Of a stretch of DNA of 64,000 bases, positions 9,121-17,694 are shown in pieces. The notes beneath the pieces were generated by a model. That model was not told the origin of the DNA, ran no database searches, and saw nothing but the letters and a program-made list of their open reading frames with translations. The stretch is from NCBI RefSeq assembly GCF_003182355.1, contig NZ_QGTW01000002.1:240553-304552 (forward strand). Direction: 5' to 3'. The first letter of the stretch is position 1. The number at the start of each line of letters is the position of its first letter. The translations under genes and the position numbers were made by a program. This stretch comes from Cytobacillus oceanisediminis (GTDB lineage Bacteria > Bacillota > Bacilli > Bacillales > Cytobacillaceae).

Positions 9121-9547
9121 GCCAGCTTGACTCGTACTCAGTTTGCTTAACTGCTAGTGCGTTCTCTTGATCTTACAGCAGATAAAGCAGCACCATTTAA
9201 GGATTTAGGAAAGTTTCCAGAAGATATTAAAGCTGACATTAATGCTGCCTATGCGAATGGATTGATTAAAGGTACAACGGCTGAAACTTTTAAACCAAAG
9301 AAAGCAATCCCTCGCGCTGAAATGGTTACAGTGCTGATTCCGTGCATGCAACCTGAAGAACGATACAGATTACAAAGCAAAAGAAACTTCATTTGAAGAT
9401 ATCCAAAAGCTTAATGCTGAAATGAAAAACGCTGTTGCAGCAGCTGAGGGACTTGGATACGTTGTCGGCTTTGGCGACCTATTCAAACCAACAGAAACAG
9501 CAACATGTGCACAAAGTGCAAAAGTATTATCTCTATTCCTAAAATAA
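9121..9547 (+). pseudogene. SLH-domain protein remnant
   Basis: Three reading-frame pieces read as parts of SLH domains: SLTRTQFA, an in-frame TAA, then LLVRSLDLTADKAAPFKDLG and an SLH unit with GLIKGTTAETFKP. A frame change near 9340 leads into DTDYKAKETSFEDIQKL and a third SLH unit (LGYVVGFGDLFKPTETAT), ending at 9547. The 5' end including the signal peptide is missing and is replaced by a family A repeat. It is therefore dead, though its sequence is still close to an SLH consensus, so the loss is probably recent. Confidence 0.8.
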
Positions 9548-9566
9548 TAGAAATCATAGAATGTGG

Positions 9567-9599
9567 AAGCTGACTCTACTTTTGGAGTCAGCTTTTTTC
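9567..9599 (+). terminator. Terminator after SLH pseudogene
   Basis: The stem AAGCTGACT / AGTCAGCTT is followed by a run of T, 20 bases after the pseudogene stop. Confidence 0.8.
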
Positions 9600-9609
9600 G
9601 TTTATAAAA

Positions 9610-9658
9610 GTACCAGGTACCTATACCAGTTGGCACAACTGGTATAGGTACCTGGTAC
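9610..9658. repeat. Perfect 23-bp inverted repeat, family A REP pair
   Basis: The left arm GTACCAGGTACCTATACCAG plus TTG (9610-9632) and its exact reverse complement (9636-9658) are separated by only GCA. This is the most complete hairpin of the family in the window and lies between a terminator and the SleB-like gene. Confidence 0.9.
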
Positions 9659-9816
9659 CCTAATCAAAACTGAATCTTTATGCCGAGTTTTTTCTTTATT
9701 AGGGTGGGTAAAACACATGGGTAGAATAAAAAATTTAAAAGGGAGGGCAGAGAAAAGCAGAGTAATACAAAACAACATAATAATTAAATTTTCTATACAT
9801 AAGAGGAGAGATCAAT

Positions 9817-10434
9817 TTGAATATCATAAAATGGTTTACAGCAGTAATCGCAATGGTATTTGTCCTGCATGTCGGCCAAACTGCTGCGGAAGCATCTGTA
9901 CTTAAAAACGGATCTGCAGGTTCCGAAGTTACATACCTACAATCCATTCTAGAAAAGCTCGGGTATTTTGAAACAGAAAAAACAGGCTACTTTGGACCTG
10001 TCACAACAAATGCAGTAGAAAGCTTTCAAAGAGACTTTGGTTTAAAGGTCGATGGGATTGTCGGGGTTAACACCTCGGAAATGCTTAGCAATGTAGATAT
10101 GATGGCTCATGTGGTTTATGGAGAAGCTCGCGGAGAAAGCTATGAGGGACAAGTTGCCGTGGCTGCTGTCATTTTAAATCGCGTACAATCGGATGAATTC
10201 CCTAGCACCATCTCAAATGTTATTTTCCAGAAAAATGCCTATACAGCTGTAAGTGACGGCCAGTACTGGATGCATCCTAACGATATAGCGTACAGGGCAG
10301 TGAAAGACGCATACCTTGGATGGGATCCTTCTTCAGGCGCTACATACTATTACAATCCAATTACTGCAACCGATCAGTGGATTTTCACAAGAACTGTTAT
10401 TAAAGCCATTGGCAGCCACAGTTTTGCATACTAG
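9817..10434 (+). CDS. Cell wall hydrolase, SleB/CwlJ family, with PG-binding domain
   Basis: A 205-residue secreted protein with a signal peptide ending in AEA, a peptidoglycan-binding type 1 domain at about 30-90 (GSEVTYLQSILEKLGYF ... GPVTTNAVESFQRDFGL), and a SleB-type Hydrolase_2 domain at about 97-205 (VVYGEARGESYEGQVAVAAV with the family glutamate). SleB-type enzymes are lytic transglycosylases that cleave muramic-lactam-containing cortex in germinating spores; paralogues act on vegetative wall. Domain order and size match SleB. Translation starts at a TTG behind AGAGGAGAG. The gene is monocistronic with its own terminator. Confidence 0.88.
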   Translation: MNIIKWFTAVIAMVFVLHVGQTAAEASVLKNGSAGSEVTYLQSILEKLGYFETEKTGYFGPVTTNAVESFQRDFGLKVDGIVGVNTSEMLSNVDMMAHVVYGEARGESYEGQVAVAAVILNRVQSDEFPSTISNVIFQKNAYTAVSDGQYWMHPNDIAYRAVKDAYLGWDPSSGATYYYNPITATDQWIFTRTVIKAIGSHSFAY

Positions 10435-10451
10435 TTTTCCGGATGAAAAGG

Positions 10452-10480
10452 GCCTGCTATTAATGCAGGCTCTTTTTTTG
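10452..10480 (+). terminator. Terminator after SleB-like gene
   Basis: The stem GCCTGC / GCAGGC with a seven-base loop is followed by a T run. Confidence 0.85.
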
Positions 10481-10489
10481 AGTTTCCAA

Positions 10490-10832
10490 GCAGGCCACTG
10501 TAAATGGTGAAAAGGTACAGCTAGATACAGCGCCTATTATAATGAATGGAAGGATCATGATGCCCATGAATTTCCACCAAAACCTTGGTCCGGCCTTTAA
10601 TAGCCCAAATATGCGCATATGGTTCCCGAGTGTCGATATCAGCTCCCAAGGCCGTAAAAGTCCCCCGCATAGGAATGAGGGTATATCCGTTCTTGATAAC
10701 GGCCGGCTGGTCGTAGTGTTGCATCTCTCCATTAATATGACATTAACATTTATGCCCGCTCCCGCTTATGATACGAAGACAGCTAATAACAATAGTAGGA
10801 TATTTATTTCTAATCGACTTTTACATAATTTT
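10490..10832 (-). pseudogene. Stalk-domain (copper amine oxidase N-like) protein remnant with internal inversion
   Basis: On the minus strand from about 10830 to 10572 one can read a signal-peptide-like stretch (LLLLLAVF), a stop, INVNVIL, a frame change, then the first half of a stalk domain: DQPAVIKNGYTLIPMRGTFT and TREPYAHIWAIKGRTKVLVE. The expected second half is not on this strand. It is found on the plus strand at about 10496-10566 as ATVNGEKVQLDTAPIIMNGR. An in-place inversion of roughly 75 bases would restore the usual order. With a stop, a frameshift and an inversion the gene cannot make a protein. Confidence 0.7.
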
Positions 10833-11439
10833 CCTTTTCCGGAGATTCCTTAGAGGTTATTCTGGCAAAAAGCAATATCAGTGGAGCGTTATAGGCAAAC
10901 ACTAAAATCCAGGGATGAAGAGCATCAAAGAGAAATAGCATAATAGTATAAATAGGCAGTAAGCAGTAGCTCAGAGCCGAAAATAATAAATACAATGGGA
11001 TATTCAAGCGGTCTTTAACTTTATCGTATAATAAGACCATAATAATCATAGCTAAAATGGTAAAAGCGATCCTCACAATTCCCAGAGAAAGAATAAAGTA
11101 TCCCCAGATAGGATTGATGGAGTTCTCGTGAACAGTGGTAACAAATGCATAATAAACCCAGTGAATTCCCTGGCCAATAAAGAAACCGGATAACAGGCCA
11201 AATATGTATTTCGAGTATTTTGGTTTGCCGATGACAAATCGGTTTATAATAAGAGTCATGATAATAATCATGAGCAAGGACCATTTCATATCGGGCCTAA
11301 CTCTGATTAAAGCATCTCCAACGTGATATTGCTGCTTTATAAAAAAGAAGAAACCTGATAACATATCGAAAAAACTAAATACGGCTACTACACTAAAAAG
11401 CATGCTATAAAACGCATTCCTTGCTCTTTTCCTTCTCAT
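10810..11439 (-). CDS. Multipass membrane protein of unknown function
   Basis: A 209-residue protein with six or seven hydrophobic segments and a positively charged N-terminus (MRRKRAR). I recognise no family. The C-terminus is charged (ITSKESPEKENYVKVD). The start ATG follows GGGGAGATTTTT, a good ribosome site. The gene stands alone, divergent from the SLH gene at 11608, and its 3' end abuts the decayed stalk gene. Confidence 0.7.
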   Translation of the reverse strand: MRRKRARNAFYSMLFSVVAVFSFFDMLSGFFFFIKQQYHVGDALIRVRPDMKWSLLMIIIMTLIINRFVIGKPKYSKYIFGLLSGFFIGQGIHWVYYAFVTTVHENSINPIWGYFILSLGIVRIAFTILAMIIMVLLYDKVKDRLNIPLYLLFSALSYCLLPIYTIMLFLFDALHPWILVFAYNAPLILLFARITSKESPEKENYVKVD

Positions 11440-11607
11440 AAAAATCTCCCCTAGTCTCCTTCTATTTTTCTATTATAAATACCAGAATAATAAAAAGGAT
11501 TCCTTTTCTATAATTACCATTTATTACTAATAGATTTAATATTATAAATCGTATATTATCCTCTTAGCACAATAAAATTTTTATATTTTGAGAGGGGAAA
11601 AAACAAC

Positions 11608-12663
11608 TTGAAGGCAGTTAAATTATTGCTTGTTTTGGTCTTTGCACTAATTCCTTTTAACTCAGCTTTTGCTGCTGAGAAGCCGCTTGACGCTTATTTT
11701 CCAATGGATATGGATATCGAAGAGCATTGGGCTTACGATGAAATGGAAGATCTGATTAATGCGGATATCGTTGATGGATTTTTAAACAGCGATAACGAAA
11801 TGTATGTTAAACCGAAAGAGAACATTACACGAGCACAATTCGTGAAAATTATTGTCACAGCATTAGGACTTAAAAGCAATGGTGCGGGAAAAACATTCCC
11901 AGATGTAAAAACAGGTGTATGGTATTCTGAGCCAATCCAAATTGCCAGCTCATTAGGCATCATTGAAGGGACACCAGATGGAACATTTGGCCCAAATAAA
12001 AACATTACCCGCGCAGAAATGACGAAGGTAATCGTAAATTCTTTTGAAAAGACAATTCAATTCCCATCATCCGGCGGCAAAACATTTACGGATGTTTCTG
12101 CAGACTACTGGGCTACTGAATTTATCAGCAAAGCAGCTGCTGCCGAAATCGTAAATGGCTACGGAAATGAATTCAAACCGAAAAACCTTGCAACTAGAGC
12201 AGAAGCGATGGTCATGATTCACCGTGCTTTGCACCAGGAGCAATCCAACCTTCCTGCAGATGAAGATATCAAGGCATTTTTAACAGACCATATTACGCGC
12301 GAAAACGCGATCGTTGAAGCTGGTAAATTTGAAGAGTTAGCTGCTCTTTACGAAGAAAATGGCACAGGTTATTACAGAGCTGAAGGTGTAGAACTAGGCG
12401 GTGCTATGTTCCCTGGTGAAGGTGAAGAGGTCACAATCACAATTGAAGACGAAAACCTGAACCTTGATGTCCTTGGTAAAGCGGATCGTTTTGTAACGGT
12501 TGAAGCAACAGGCATGATGATCACAGTTGTATACAAGAGTGACGGATTCAACATGGACTTCACGACTGAAATGGATGGAATCTATGATCTGAAAAAAGAT
12601 CCGGTTAGCGGAGATTGGAAGATTTACAGCTACTATCCACTATTTGCCGAAGAAGAATTTTAA
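11608..12663 (+). CDS. SLH-domain surface protein
   Basis: A 351-residue exported protein. The signal peptide ends near AFAAE (residue 23). Three SLH domains follow at about 30-88, 95-150 and 160-212, with typical ITRAQFVK, ITRAEMTK and ATRAEAMV motifs. They should bind the pyruvylated cell wall polymer made by the csaB locus in this window. The C-terminal 135 residues (from about 217) have a beta-rich look (YYRAEGVELGGAMFPGEGE) and match nothing I know. Translation starts at a TTG behind AGAGGGGA. Confidence 0.85.
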   Translation: MKAVKLLLVLVFALIPFNSAFAAEKPLDAYFPMDMDIEEHWAYDEMEDLINADIVDGFLNSDNEMYVKPKENITRAQFVKIIVTALGLKSNGAGKTFPDVKTGVWYSEPIQIASSLGIIEGTPDGTFGPNKNITRAEMTKVIVNSFEKTIQFPSSGGKTFTDVSADYWATEFISKAAAAEIVNGYGNEFKPKNLATRAEAMVMIHRALHQEQSNLPADEDIKAFLTDHITRENAIVEAGKFEELAALYEENGTGYYRAEGVELGGAMFPGEGEEVTITIEDENLNLDVLGKADRFVTVEATGMMITVVYKSDGFNMDFTTEMDGIYDLKKDPVSGDWKIYSYYPLFAEEEF

Positions 12664-12671
12664 GAGAAAAA

Positions 12672-12702
12672 AACAGAGCCAACAGGCTCTGTTTTTTTTA
12701 TT
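12672..12702 (+). terminator. Terminator after SLH gene
   Basis: The stem AACAGAGCC / GGCTCTGTT with a four-base loop and a run of eight or more T follows the stop codon. Confidence 0.9.
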
Positions 12703-12818
12703 ACAAAATCTCCTTTCCAACGAACTTCGGTTTCTCCCTAAAAAACCCAGTTAGTAGGCATAACCGCCCAAAGCCGGCATATTCATTCTATATAATAAGG
12801 AAAATTGGGGTGAAGTTT

Positions 12819-13724
12819 TTGAAAAAGAGAGCAGCTATCCTTTCTATTATGCTGCTGGGATTTCTATTATTTAATAGTGCTCCAGCGGCGAATGCCTACA
12901 GTAAGCATGGTCCAACCTACGTGTTTATTGATGGAAAAGAGCCTCTATTTACAAATGATCCGTTTATTAAATACGGAACGACACTTATTGAATTCAGGCC
13001 AGTTTTTGAAATGCTTGGTTTACAAGTTGGATGGGACTCCAAAACCAAAACAGTTACAGGTAAAAAGGCGAACTTAACGATCAAAATGCGAATCAATGAT
13101 CGAGTGGCATATGTGAACAACAAAAAGGTGATTCTTTCCCAGGCGCCATTAATTCTGAATGGACGGACGATGGTTCCGCTGCGGTTCGTGGCAGAGGCAA
13201 GCGGTAAGAAGGTTTATTGGGATGGAACCACGAGAATGATCATCATTAATGATGGAAACTTTACAAAAGCCGATTTTACATTTAACGAAAGTGATATCAG
13301 CCCACAATTGGTTGAAGATGCGAAAACCGGAAAGCTTGGTCCATTCCACGCCAGCCAGCATGGAAAACCACTGGCGCAAATCGTAAACAAATATGGTTTT
13401 CCTGATGCAAGACATGATGGAACTCCCTATTCAGATGATATACCATTTGTTATCTATGGTGACTATCTCATGTACTACTTGGGGACAAAGGGCCCTGATT
13501 ATACCAAGCAGCCAACAGTTAGAAGCATACACGCCATTTTGCCCGAAGCTGTTACAAACCAGGATATGATCGATATATTCGGCCGCGATTACAAATTTGA
13601 TTATGGAATGTACACAAACATGATTTACGATTTAGGAACTTACACGGTATATATTGAAACAGAGGGTGATCGTTCCTACAATCATCCGTACTATCTATCA
13701 GTAGGAGAACCTGAGTGGAATTGA
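12819..13724 (+). CDS. Stalk-domain (copper amine oxidase N-terminal-like) exported protein
   Basis: About 301 residues. A signal peptide (KKRAAILSIMLLGFLLF ... ANA) is followed by one stalk domain: VFIDGKEPLFTNDPFIKYGT, FRPVFEMLGLQVGWDSKTKT, then APLILNGRTMVPLRFVAEAS. The last 150 residues are not recognised. Stalk domains occur on many wall-associated Firmicute proteins and probably hold functional parts away from the envelope; they do not imply amine oxidase activity. The frame is open well upstream, but the signal peptide and a GGGGTG site six bases before the TTG at 12819 fix the start; a GTG at 12810 is the alternative. Confidence 0.8.
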   Translation: MKKRAAILSIMLLGFLLFNSAPAANAYSKHGPTYVFIDGKEPLFTNDPFIKYGTTLIEFRPVFEMLGLQVGWDSKTKTVTGKKANLTIKMRINDRVAYVNNKKVILSQAPLILNGRTMVPLRFVAEASGKKVYWDGTTRMIIINDGNFTKADFTFNESDISPQLVEDAKTGKLGPFHASQHGKPLAQIVNKYGFPDARHDGTPYSDDIPFVIYGDYLMYYLGTKGPDYTKQPTVRSIHAILPEAVTNQDMIDIFGRDYKFDYGMYTNMIYDLGTYTVYIETEGDRSYNHPYYLSVGEPEWN

Positions 13725-13730
13725 TCATAA

Positions 13731-13767
13731 AAAAGCTCTATTAATCCCGGTTAATAGAGCTTTTTTC
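13731..13767 (+). terminator. Terminator between stalk genes
   Basis: The 14-bp stem AAAAGCTCTATTAA / TTAATAGAGCTTTT with a six-base loop is followed by more T residues. Confidence 0.9.
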
Positions 13768-13920
13768 CTTGAAGTGCTCCCATCTTCTAGAAAATTTCTC
13801 TTTAAAAGGTGTAAATTTACTATAAAAATGGTAAAATTAAGGAGCTTGTTCGCGGGTGGGATTATTTACCCATTTCTAGTGAATGAGTCACACCAATGTG
13901 AATATCTAGAAGATGTGGGG

Positions 13921-15834
13921 ATGGGGAAAGTGGTAAAGAAGAAGTGGAGAATGTTTGCTGTGCTAGCGGCCCTTTTGTTAATGCTGGATCTAGTTTTGCC
14001 TATTGGACAAATAAAGGCAGCTGCCTCCAGTAAGTCAATAGAAATTACGGTTGATGGAAAAAGGCTTTGGCCTGATGTACCGCCTGTGATTAAGGACGGC
14101 AGGGTAATGGTGCCGTTTCGGGTTATTTTCGAAGCCCTGGGAACGAATTTTTACTGGGATAATGAAAAGAAGAAAATTACGTCAACCAAGAATGAAACTT
14201 CATTCGAGTTATCCATCAATTCCAAGTATGCCTATGTAAACGGGAGCAGGATCACCATGGATGTCGCGCCGATGATTAAGGACGGACGAACACTGGTCCC
14301 ATTGAGATTTGTAGGGGAAGCCTATGACTCCTATGTTGACTGGGATGGAAAAAACCGAAAAGTAACGATTACGACTGCTGGGGATAAACCGGCTGAACCT
14401 GCACCGACACCAGCGCCATCTGTCCAAAATTATTCTTTATTTTTTAACGACCAGAAAGTAGACACCAAAACGCCGCCGATTATTAAAAATAATCGTGTAC
14501 ACGTTGCAATGGAGTCACTTTTAGAGCAAATGGATGGAGAAGTGTTCTGGTCAGATATGGGCAGCAAGATGATTATTAAAGTCGATGACGTGGAATTGAT
14601 CATTTTTCCAAATGAAAAATTTGCCCAGATTAACGGAGAGTATATCTACACGACCGAAAGTCCTGCATTACATAACGATGTGTTTTATATTCCGCTATCC
14701 TATTTGAAAGAAACCTTTGGCGGAACCTCAACCTATAATGCTTCGACCAAAACGGTTTATATAAAAATAAATAAAGCAAAGTTTGTCAGTGACTTTTTAA
14801 AGGTTGAGACAGTTAATATCGTTAGGCCAAAGAATATACCATCTGCAACTTTCGCCGGACAAAGAAGGCTGATGGTGAGTGACAATCCTGAAATGCTTGA
14901 TCCGAGAACAGTTCCTTACGCGGAGGCAACTCTGTGGCAGGATACAGTGGATACGGATAAGCAGTCGATGGACCATCGGGTTTATGGGTGGCATGTCAAT
15001 AAACTAAATAAGAAAATAAACATTGGGATTACAATAGAAAATCTTTCTTCTACAAACGATTTGGAGATTGTGAATGCAAGAGGAATTGACAGAACTACAT
15101 CCAATGGCTGGTACCACCATGATGTAGGCTTGCCAATGGCTGAAGCGGTCCTGCTGAATAAGCTAACTTCCACGGGTCAATCTGTGGTAAAAGCAAGCCG
15201 GACGGTAACCATTAACCAGTTTGCAGTAGAAGAAGAGTTCCTGATTGGATTCCTTCAGGATTTAACAGTAAAAAAAGCGGCTGGCAGCGGGAATTTGAAT
15301 TACAAAATTCGTGTAGTCGTAAGCCAGAATGGCGGTGAGCTGACTTCGATTAACTACGATCCTTTGCAAGTGGACAGTGTAAACCTTCATCCACGTGGGG
15401 TTTGGGAAAGCTCGAAGCTCCAGGCTGTTTTACCGGTTTATGAAGCAGGCACTTCTGAAGTTGCCTACAGCATCTCAAATGGCATCACAGATAATCTGAT
15501 GTCCGGGGAAACTTCACTGTTTGGTTCAGGAATCAATGTTGTCAGGAATCCGGGCCATTTCGGTGCAACTTACAAGGTGAAAATTCCTATTGCGAATCTA
15601 ACCGGGCAGTCGAAGACTGTCCGAGTGAGACTTGGGGCAAGAGGCGGCCGCTATAGCGGTGCAGTTAAAATCAACAACAAGGTTCTGCTGGTGCCAACAA
15701 TAAAGCCAGGAACTGAAACAGCAAATGTTATTGATTATAAAGTCACGGGTGTTCAAGATGAGCTTGAGCTCGAAATTATGCATGGCGGTGGGGCAGCATT
15801 GCCGCTTGCGGTTGACTTGATTACACTGGATTAG
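13921..15834 (+). CDS. Exported protein with tandem stalk domains
   Basis: 637 residues from the ATG at 13921; the open frame reaches further back, but the signal peptide (KKKWRMFAVLAALLLMLDLV ... QIKAA) begins here. A first stalk domain at about 35-140 is complete (VPPVIKDGRVMVPFRVIFEA and MDVAPMIKDGRTLVPLRFVG). A Pro/Ala linker precedes a second, diverged copy at about 155-265 (TPPIIKNNRVHVAMESLLEQ). The C-terminal 350 residues form an unrecognised, probably beta-rich domain. It is likely a large wall-exposed protein. A GTG at 13930 is a possible alternative start. Its own terminator follows. Confidence 0.8.
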   Translation: MGKVVKKKWRMFAVLAALLLMLDLVLPIGQIKAAASSKSIEITVDGKRLWPDVPPVIKDGRVMVPFRVIFEALGTNFYWDNEKKKITSTKNETSFELSINSKYAYVNGSRITMDVAPMIKDGRTLVPLRFVGEAYDSYVDWDGKNRKVTITTAGDKPAEPAPTPAPSVQNYSLFFNDQKVDTKTPPIIKNNRVHVAMESLLEQMDGEVFWSDMGSKMIIKVDDVELIIFPNEKFAQINGEYIYTTESPALHNDVFYIPLSYLKETFGGTSTYNASTKTVYIKINKAKFVSDFLKVETVNIVRPKNIPSATFAGQRRLMVSDNPEMLDPRTVPYAEATLWQDTVDTDKQSMDHRVYGWHVNKLNKKINIGITIENLSSTNDLEIVNARGIDRTTSNGWYHHDVGLPMAEAVLLNKLTSTGQSVVKASRTVTINQFAVEEEFLIGFLQDLTVKKAAGSGNLNYKIRVVVSQNGGELTSINYDPLQVDSVNLHPRGVWESSKLQAVLPVYEAGTSEVAYSISNGITDNLMSGETSLFGSGINVVRNPGHFGATYKVKIPIANLTGQSKTVRVRLGARGGRYSGAVKINNKVLLVPTIKPGTETANVIDYKVTGVQDELELEIMHGGGAALPLAVDLITLD

Positions 15835-15835
15835 G

Positions 15836-15868
15836 AAAAAGGCTGACGCCCACGCGTCAGCCTTTTTG
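15836..15868 (+). terminator. Terminator after tandem-stalk gene
   Basis: The 13-bp stem AAAAAGGCTGACG / CGTCAGCCTTTTT with a six-base loop. Confidence 0.92.
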
Positions 15869-15906
15869 TTTTGCGTTGGATGAGAAGGCGGGGGCCTGAG
15901 TTGTGA

Positions 15907-15979
15907 ACTCTGCAAATAGATTGCTAAATAAATTTATGGAATCTGCAAATAGAACCGGCATTCCGCAAATATGCAAACC
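15907..15979. repeat. Short direct repeats, GCAAATA type
   Basis: Three copies of a TCTGCAAATA / TCCGCAAATA unit lie within about 70 bases (starting near 15908, 15941 and 15963). They resemble a small intergenic repeat; function unknown. Confidence 0.4.
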
Positions 15980-16062
15980 TGAGAATATACTTTACTCAAT
16001 AGTATTTACGGCTCAAAAAAACTCAAAAAATTATTTCTAAAAATAATTTCACCATAATAAAA

Positions 16063-16088
16063 ACCACATGGCCCCAAGCCATGTGGTG
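16063..16088 (-). terminator. Terminator of acyltransferase gene
   Basis: ACCACATGGC / GCCATGTGGT with a five-base loop; on the minus strand it is followed by TTTTTATT, directly after the acyltransferase stop codon. Confidence 0.85.
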
Positions 16089-16092
16089 TACA

Positions 16093-17343
16093 TTACCTCT
16101 TATTTTTCCGATCGCCAGGAAAGTCTGAATATGCCCAATTGCCATCATCATCTTTATATCGGAACATTCCGGAATTTTCACGTTCTTCTTTACGTGCTTT
16201 TTCCTTTTTCGGCACTTCAAACAGCGGAGCCATTTTCCCGAAAAATACCCAGTATCCTGGAACAGCTGTGTAAAAGAACCGGACGATCAGCCAGCTTAGG
16301 ATGAAGACTGCAAAGAAGGTTGTAATCTGCCAGGTATGGAATAGGACTGGCGATCCCCCAGAAATAAAGCTTCTGAAGAAGATGAGAAGCATCGGGTGTA
16401 CCAAATAGATGCCAAAGGAGGTTGCGCCTATTTCCATGAATAGTGCTTTTGTTTTAAGTGAGATCCTGTCATTGAGGATATGTGCAAGCACAAACAGCAT
16501 AACCCCTGCAAATAATGCATGAGTTGCCCAAGTGAACTCGGCCATGTTCGCATTGATCCATTCTGGCCAATGTTCAGAGATATCCACATAAACACCTGTC
16601 CGCTGAAATAACATATAGCTTGTATATAAGCCAAGCATCGCCAAATACCCAACAGTGAGGAACGAAATGGTTCGGATTCGGTAAGCTTTTTCCTTCATTT
16701 TCTCTAAAATCGTATCATAATAAATGCCAAGATAGGCTCCGACGAAATAGAACGACATATAGGATAAGGAGATGCTTCCTTTAAATGGAACCTGGAAGTA
16801 TTCCCGGTTTGCCCATACCCAAAGCCATTGGATCACGAGCCCTAGCCAAATGGCATTTTTTCTGAGAAAGTCTGATTTCTTAAATAGAAGAATTAAGAAT
16901 GGAAATAGTACATATAACTGTACACTTATAAAGACGAAGTATAAGTGCGGATAGGCTTTCCCAAGGGAAAGCTTCCATATGAAGTTGTCTGCTGCTTCCT
17001 GAATAGTGAAATCATAATATAAATACCAGGTTAAGCCAAAATAAAGGCTGGAGAATACGACATAAGGCAGCAAAATGAACTTAAGCCGTTTTTTGTAAAA
17101 GTTTTTCATTAGGTCGAAAGTTAATTTCCGATGATAATAATTGTAAAATAGCACAAAGCTGCTGAGCATAATAAACGTAGGTGTTCCTAATTTGCCTGCG
17201 ATATTTAAGAAATTATAAATCGGAAATAAGGTTGAATCCGGAGGCAGCTTCGTCACTCCTTGAGATGAGGAGTGGACCACCAAAACGGCAATAATCGCAA
17301 AGGCTCTGGCTAATTGCAGTTCATCAAGGCTTTTTTTCTTCAT
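16093..17343 (-). CDS. Membrane acyltransferase, acyltransferase-3 family
   Basis: About 416 residues with some ten transmembrane segments. The family start KSLDELQLARAFAIIAVLVV is followed by VHSSSQG, where the conserved His of the R/H motif lies, and PTFIMLSSFVLFYNYY. Such enzymes transfer acetyl or other acyl groups onto wall or exported glycans (OatA- or YcsG-like). There is no SGNH partner domain; the C-terminal tail is charged (KKEKARKEERENSG). The start at 17343 is chosen over one 15 codons upstream because GTGGTGATA precedes this ATG and the family motif begins at once. It stands alone between surface-protein genes. Confidence 0.85.
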   Translation of the reverse strand: MKKKSLDELQLARAFAIIAVLVVHSSSQGVTKLPPDSTLFPIYNFLNIAGKLGTPTFIMLSSFVLFYNYYHRKLTFDLMKNFYKKRLKFILLPYVVFSSLYFGLTWYLYYDFTIQEAADNFIWKLSLGKAYPHLYFVFISVQLYVLFPFLILLFKKSDFLRKNAIWLGLVIQWLWVWANREYFQVPFKGSISLSYMSFYFVGAYLGIYYDTILEKMKEKAYRIRTISFLTVGYLAMLGLYTSYMLFQRTGVYVDISEHWPEWINANMAEFTWATHALFAGVMLFVLAHILNDRISLKTKALFMEIGATSFGIYLVHPMLLIFFRSFISGGSPVLFHTWQITTFFAVFILSWLIVRFFYTAVPGYWVFFGKMAPLFEVPKKEKARKEERENSGMFRYKDDDGNWAYSDFPGDRKNKR

Positions 17344-17388
17344 GATATCACCACTTCTAAATTTCGTATGTGTTTTATCATTCCCCAA

Positions 17389-17694
17389 AAACCCCTTTCA
17401 CACATCCTGCTTTTAGTTAAAGTTCTTTTAAGCTGGCTGCTGATTTCCGCTCTGCTCTAATCAAAATTTCTAAAATTAACCATCAGCTTGAACTAAAAAC
17501 AAAGCAAGAATACCAAAGAAAATACCCTAATGAAACTAATTCAAACTATGTAAATTATGGAAAAAGGGTGTGGGGAGCTGATATAAATAGTTTTATAGCC
17601 TATTTAAAAATTTGTAAAAAATCTAAAATCAGGTAGAGAAATATGTAGAATTTTGCTAGATTAGTAAATAGAAAACATTAGAGGGAGATTATTA
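17389..17694. other. Divergent intergenic region
   Basis: About 300 AT-rich bases upstream of both the acyltransferase and the SLH-glucosaminidase. Promoters must lie here. I see AT-rich boxes (for example around 17590-17670) but no pair I would commit to, and no small gene or RNA. Confidence 0.3.

Noticed and set aside
9610..9658. Perfect palindrome read as a rho-independent terminator
   Set aside because: No T run follows, and the same sequence recurs as a dispersed repeat; the real terminator lies just upstream at 9567.
12819..15834. Copper amine oxidase enzymes
   Set aside because: Only the N-terminal stalk-type domain is present; no catalytic amine oxidase domain or topaquinone motif exists, so enzyme activity is not claimed.
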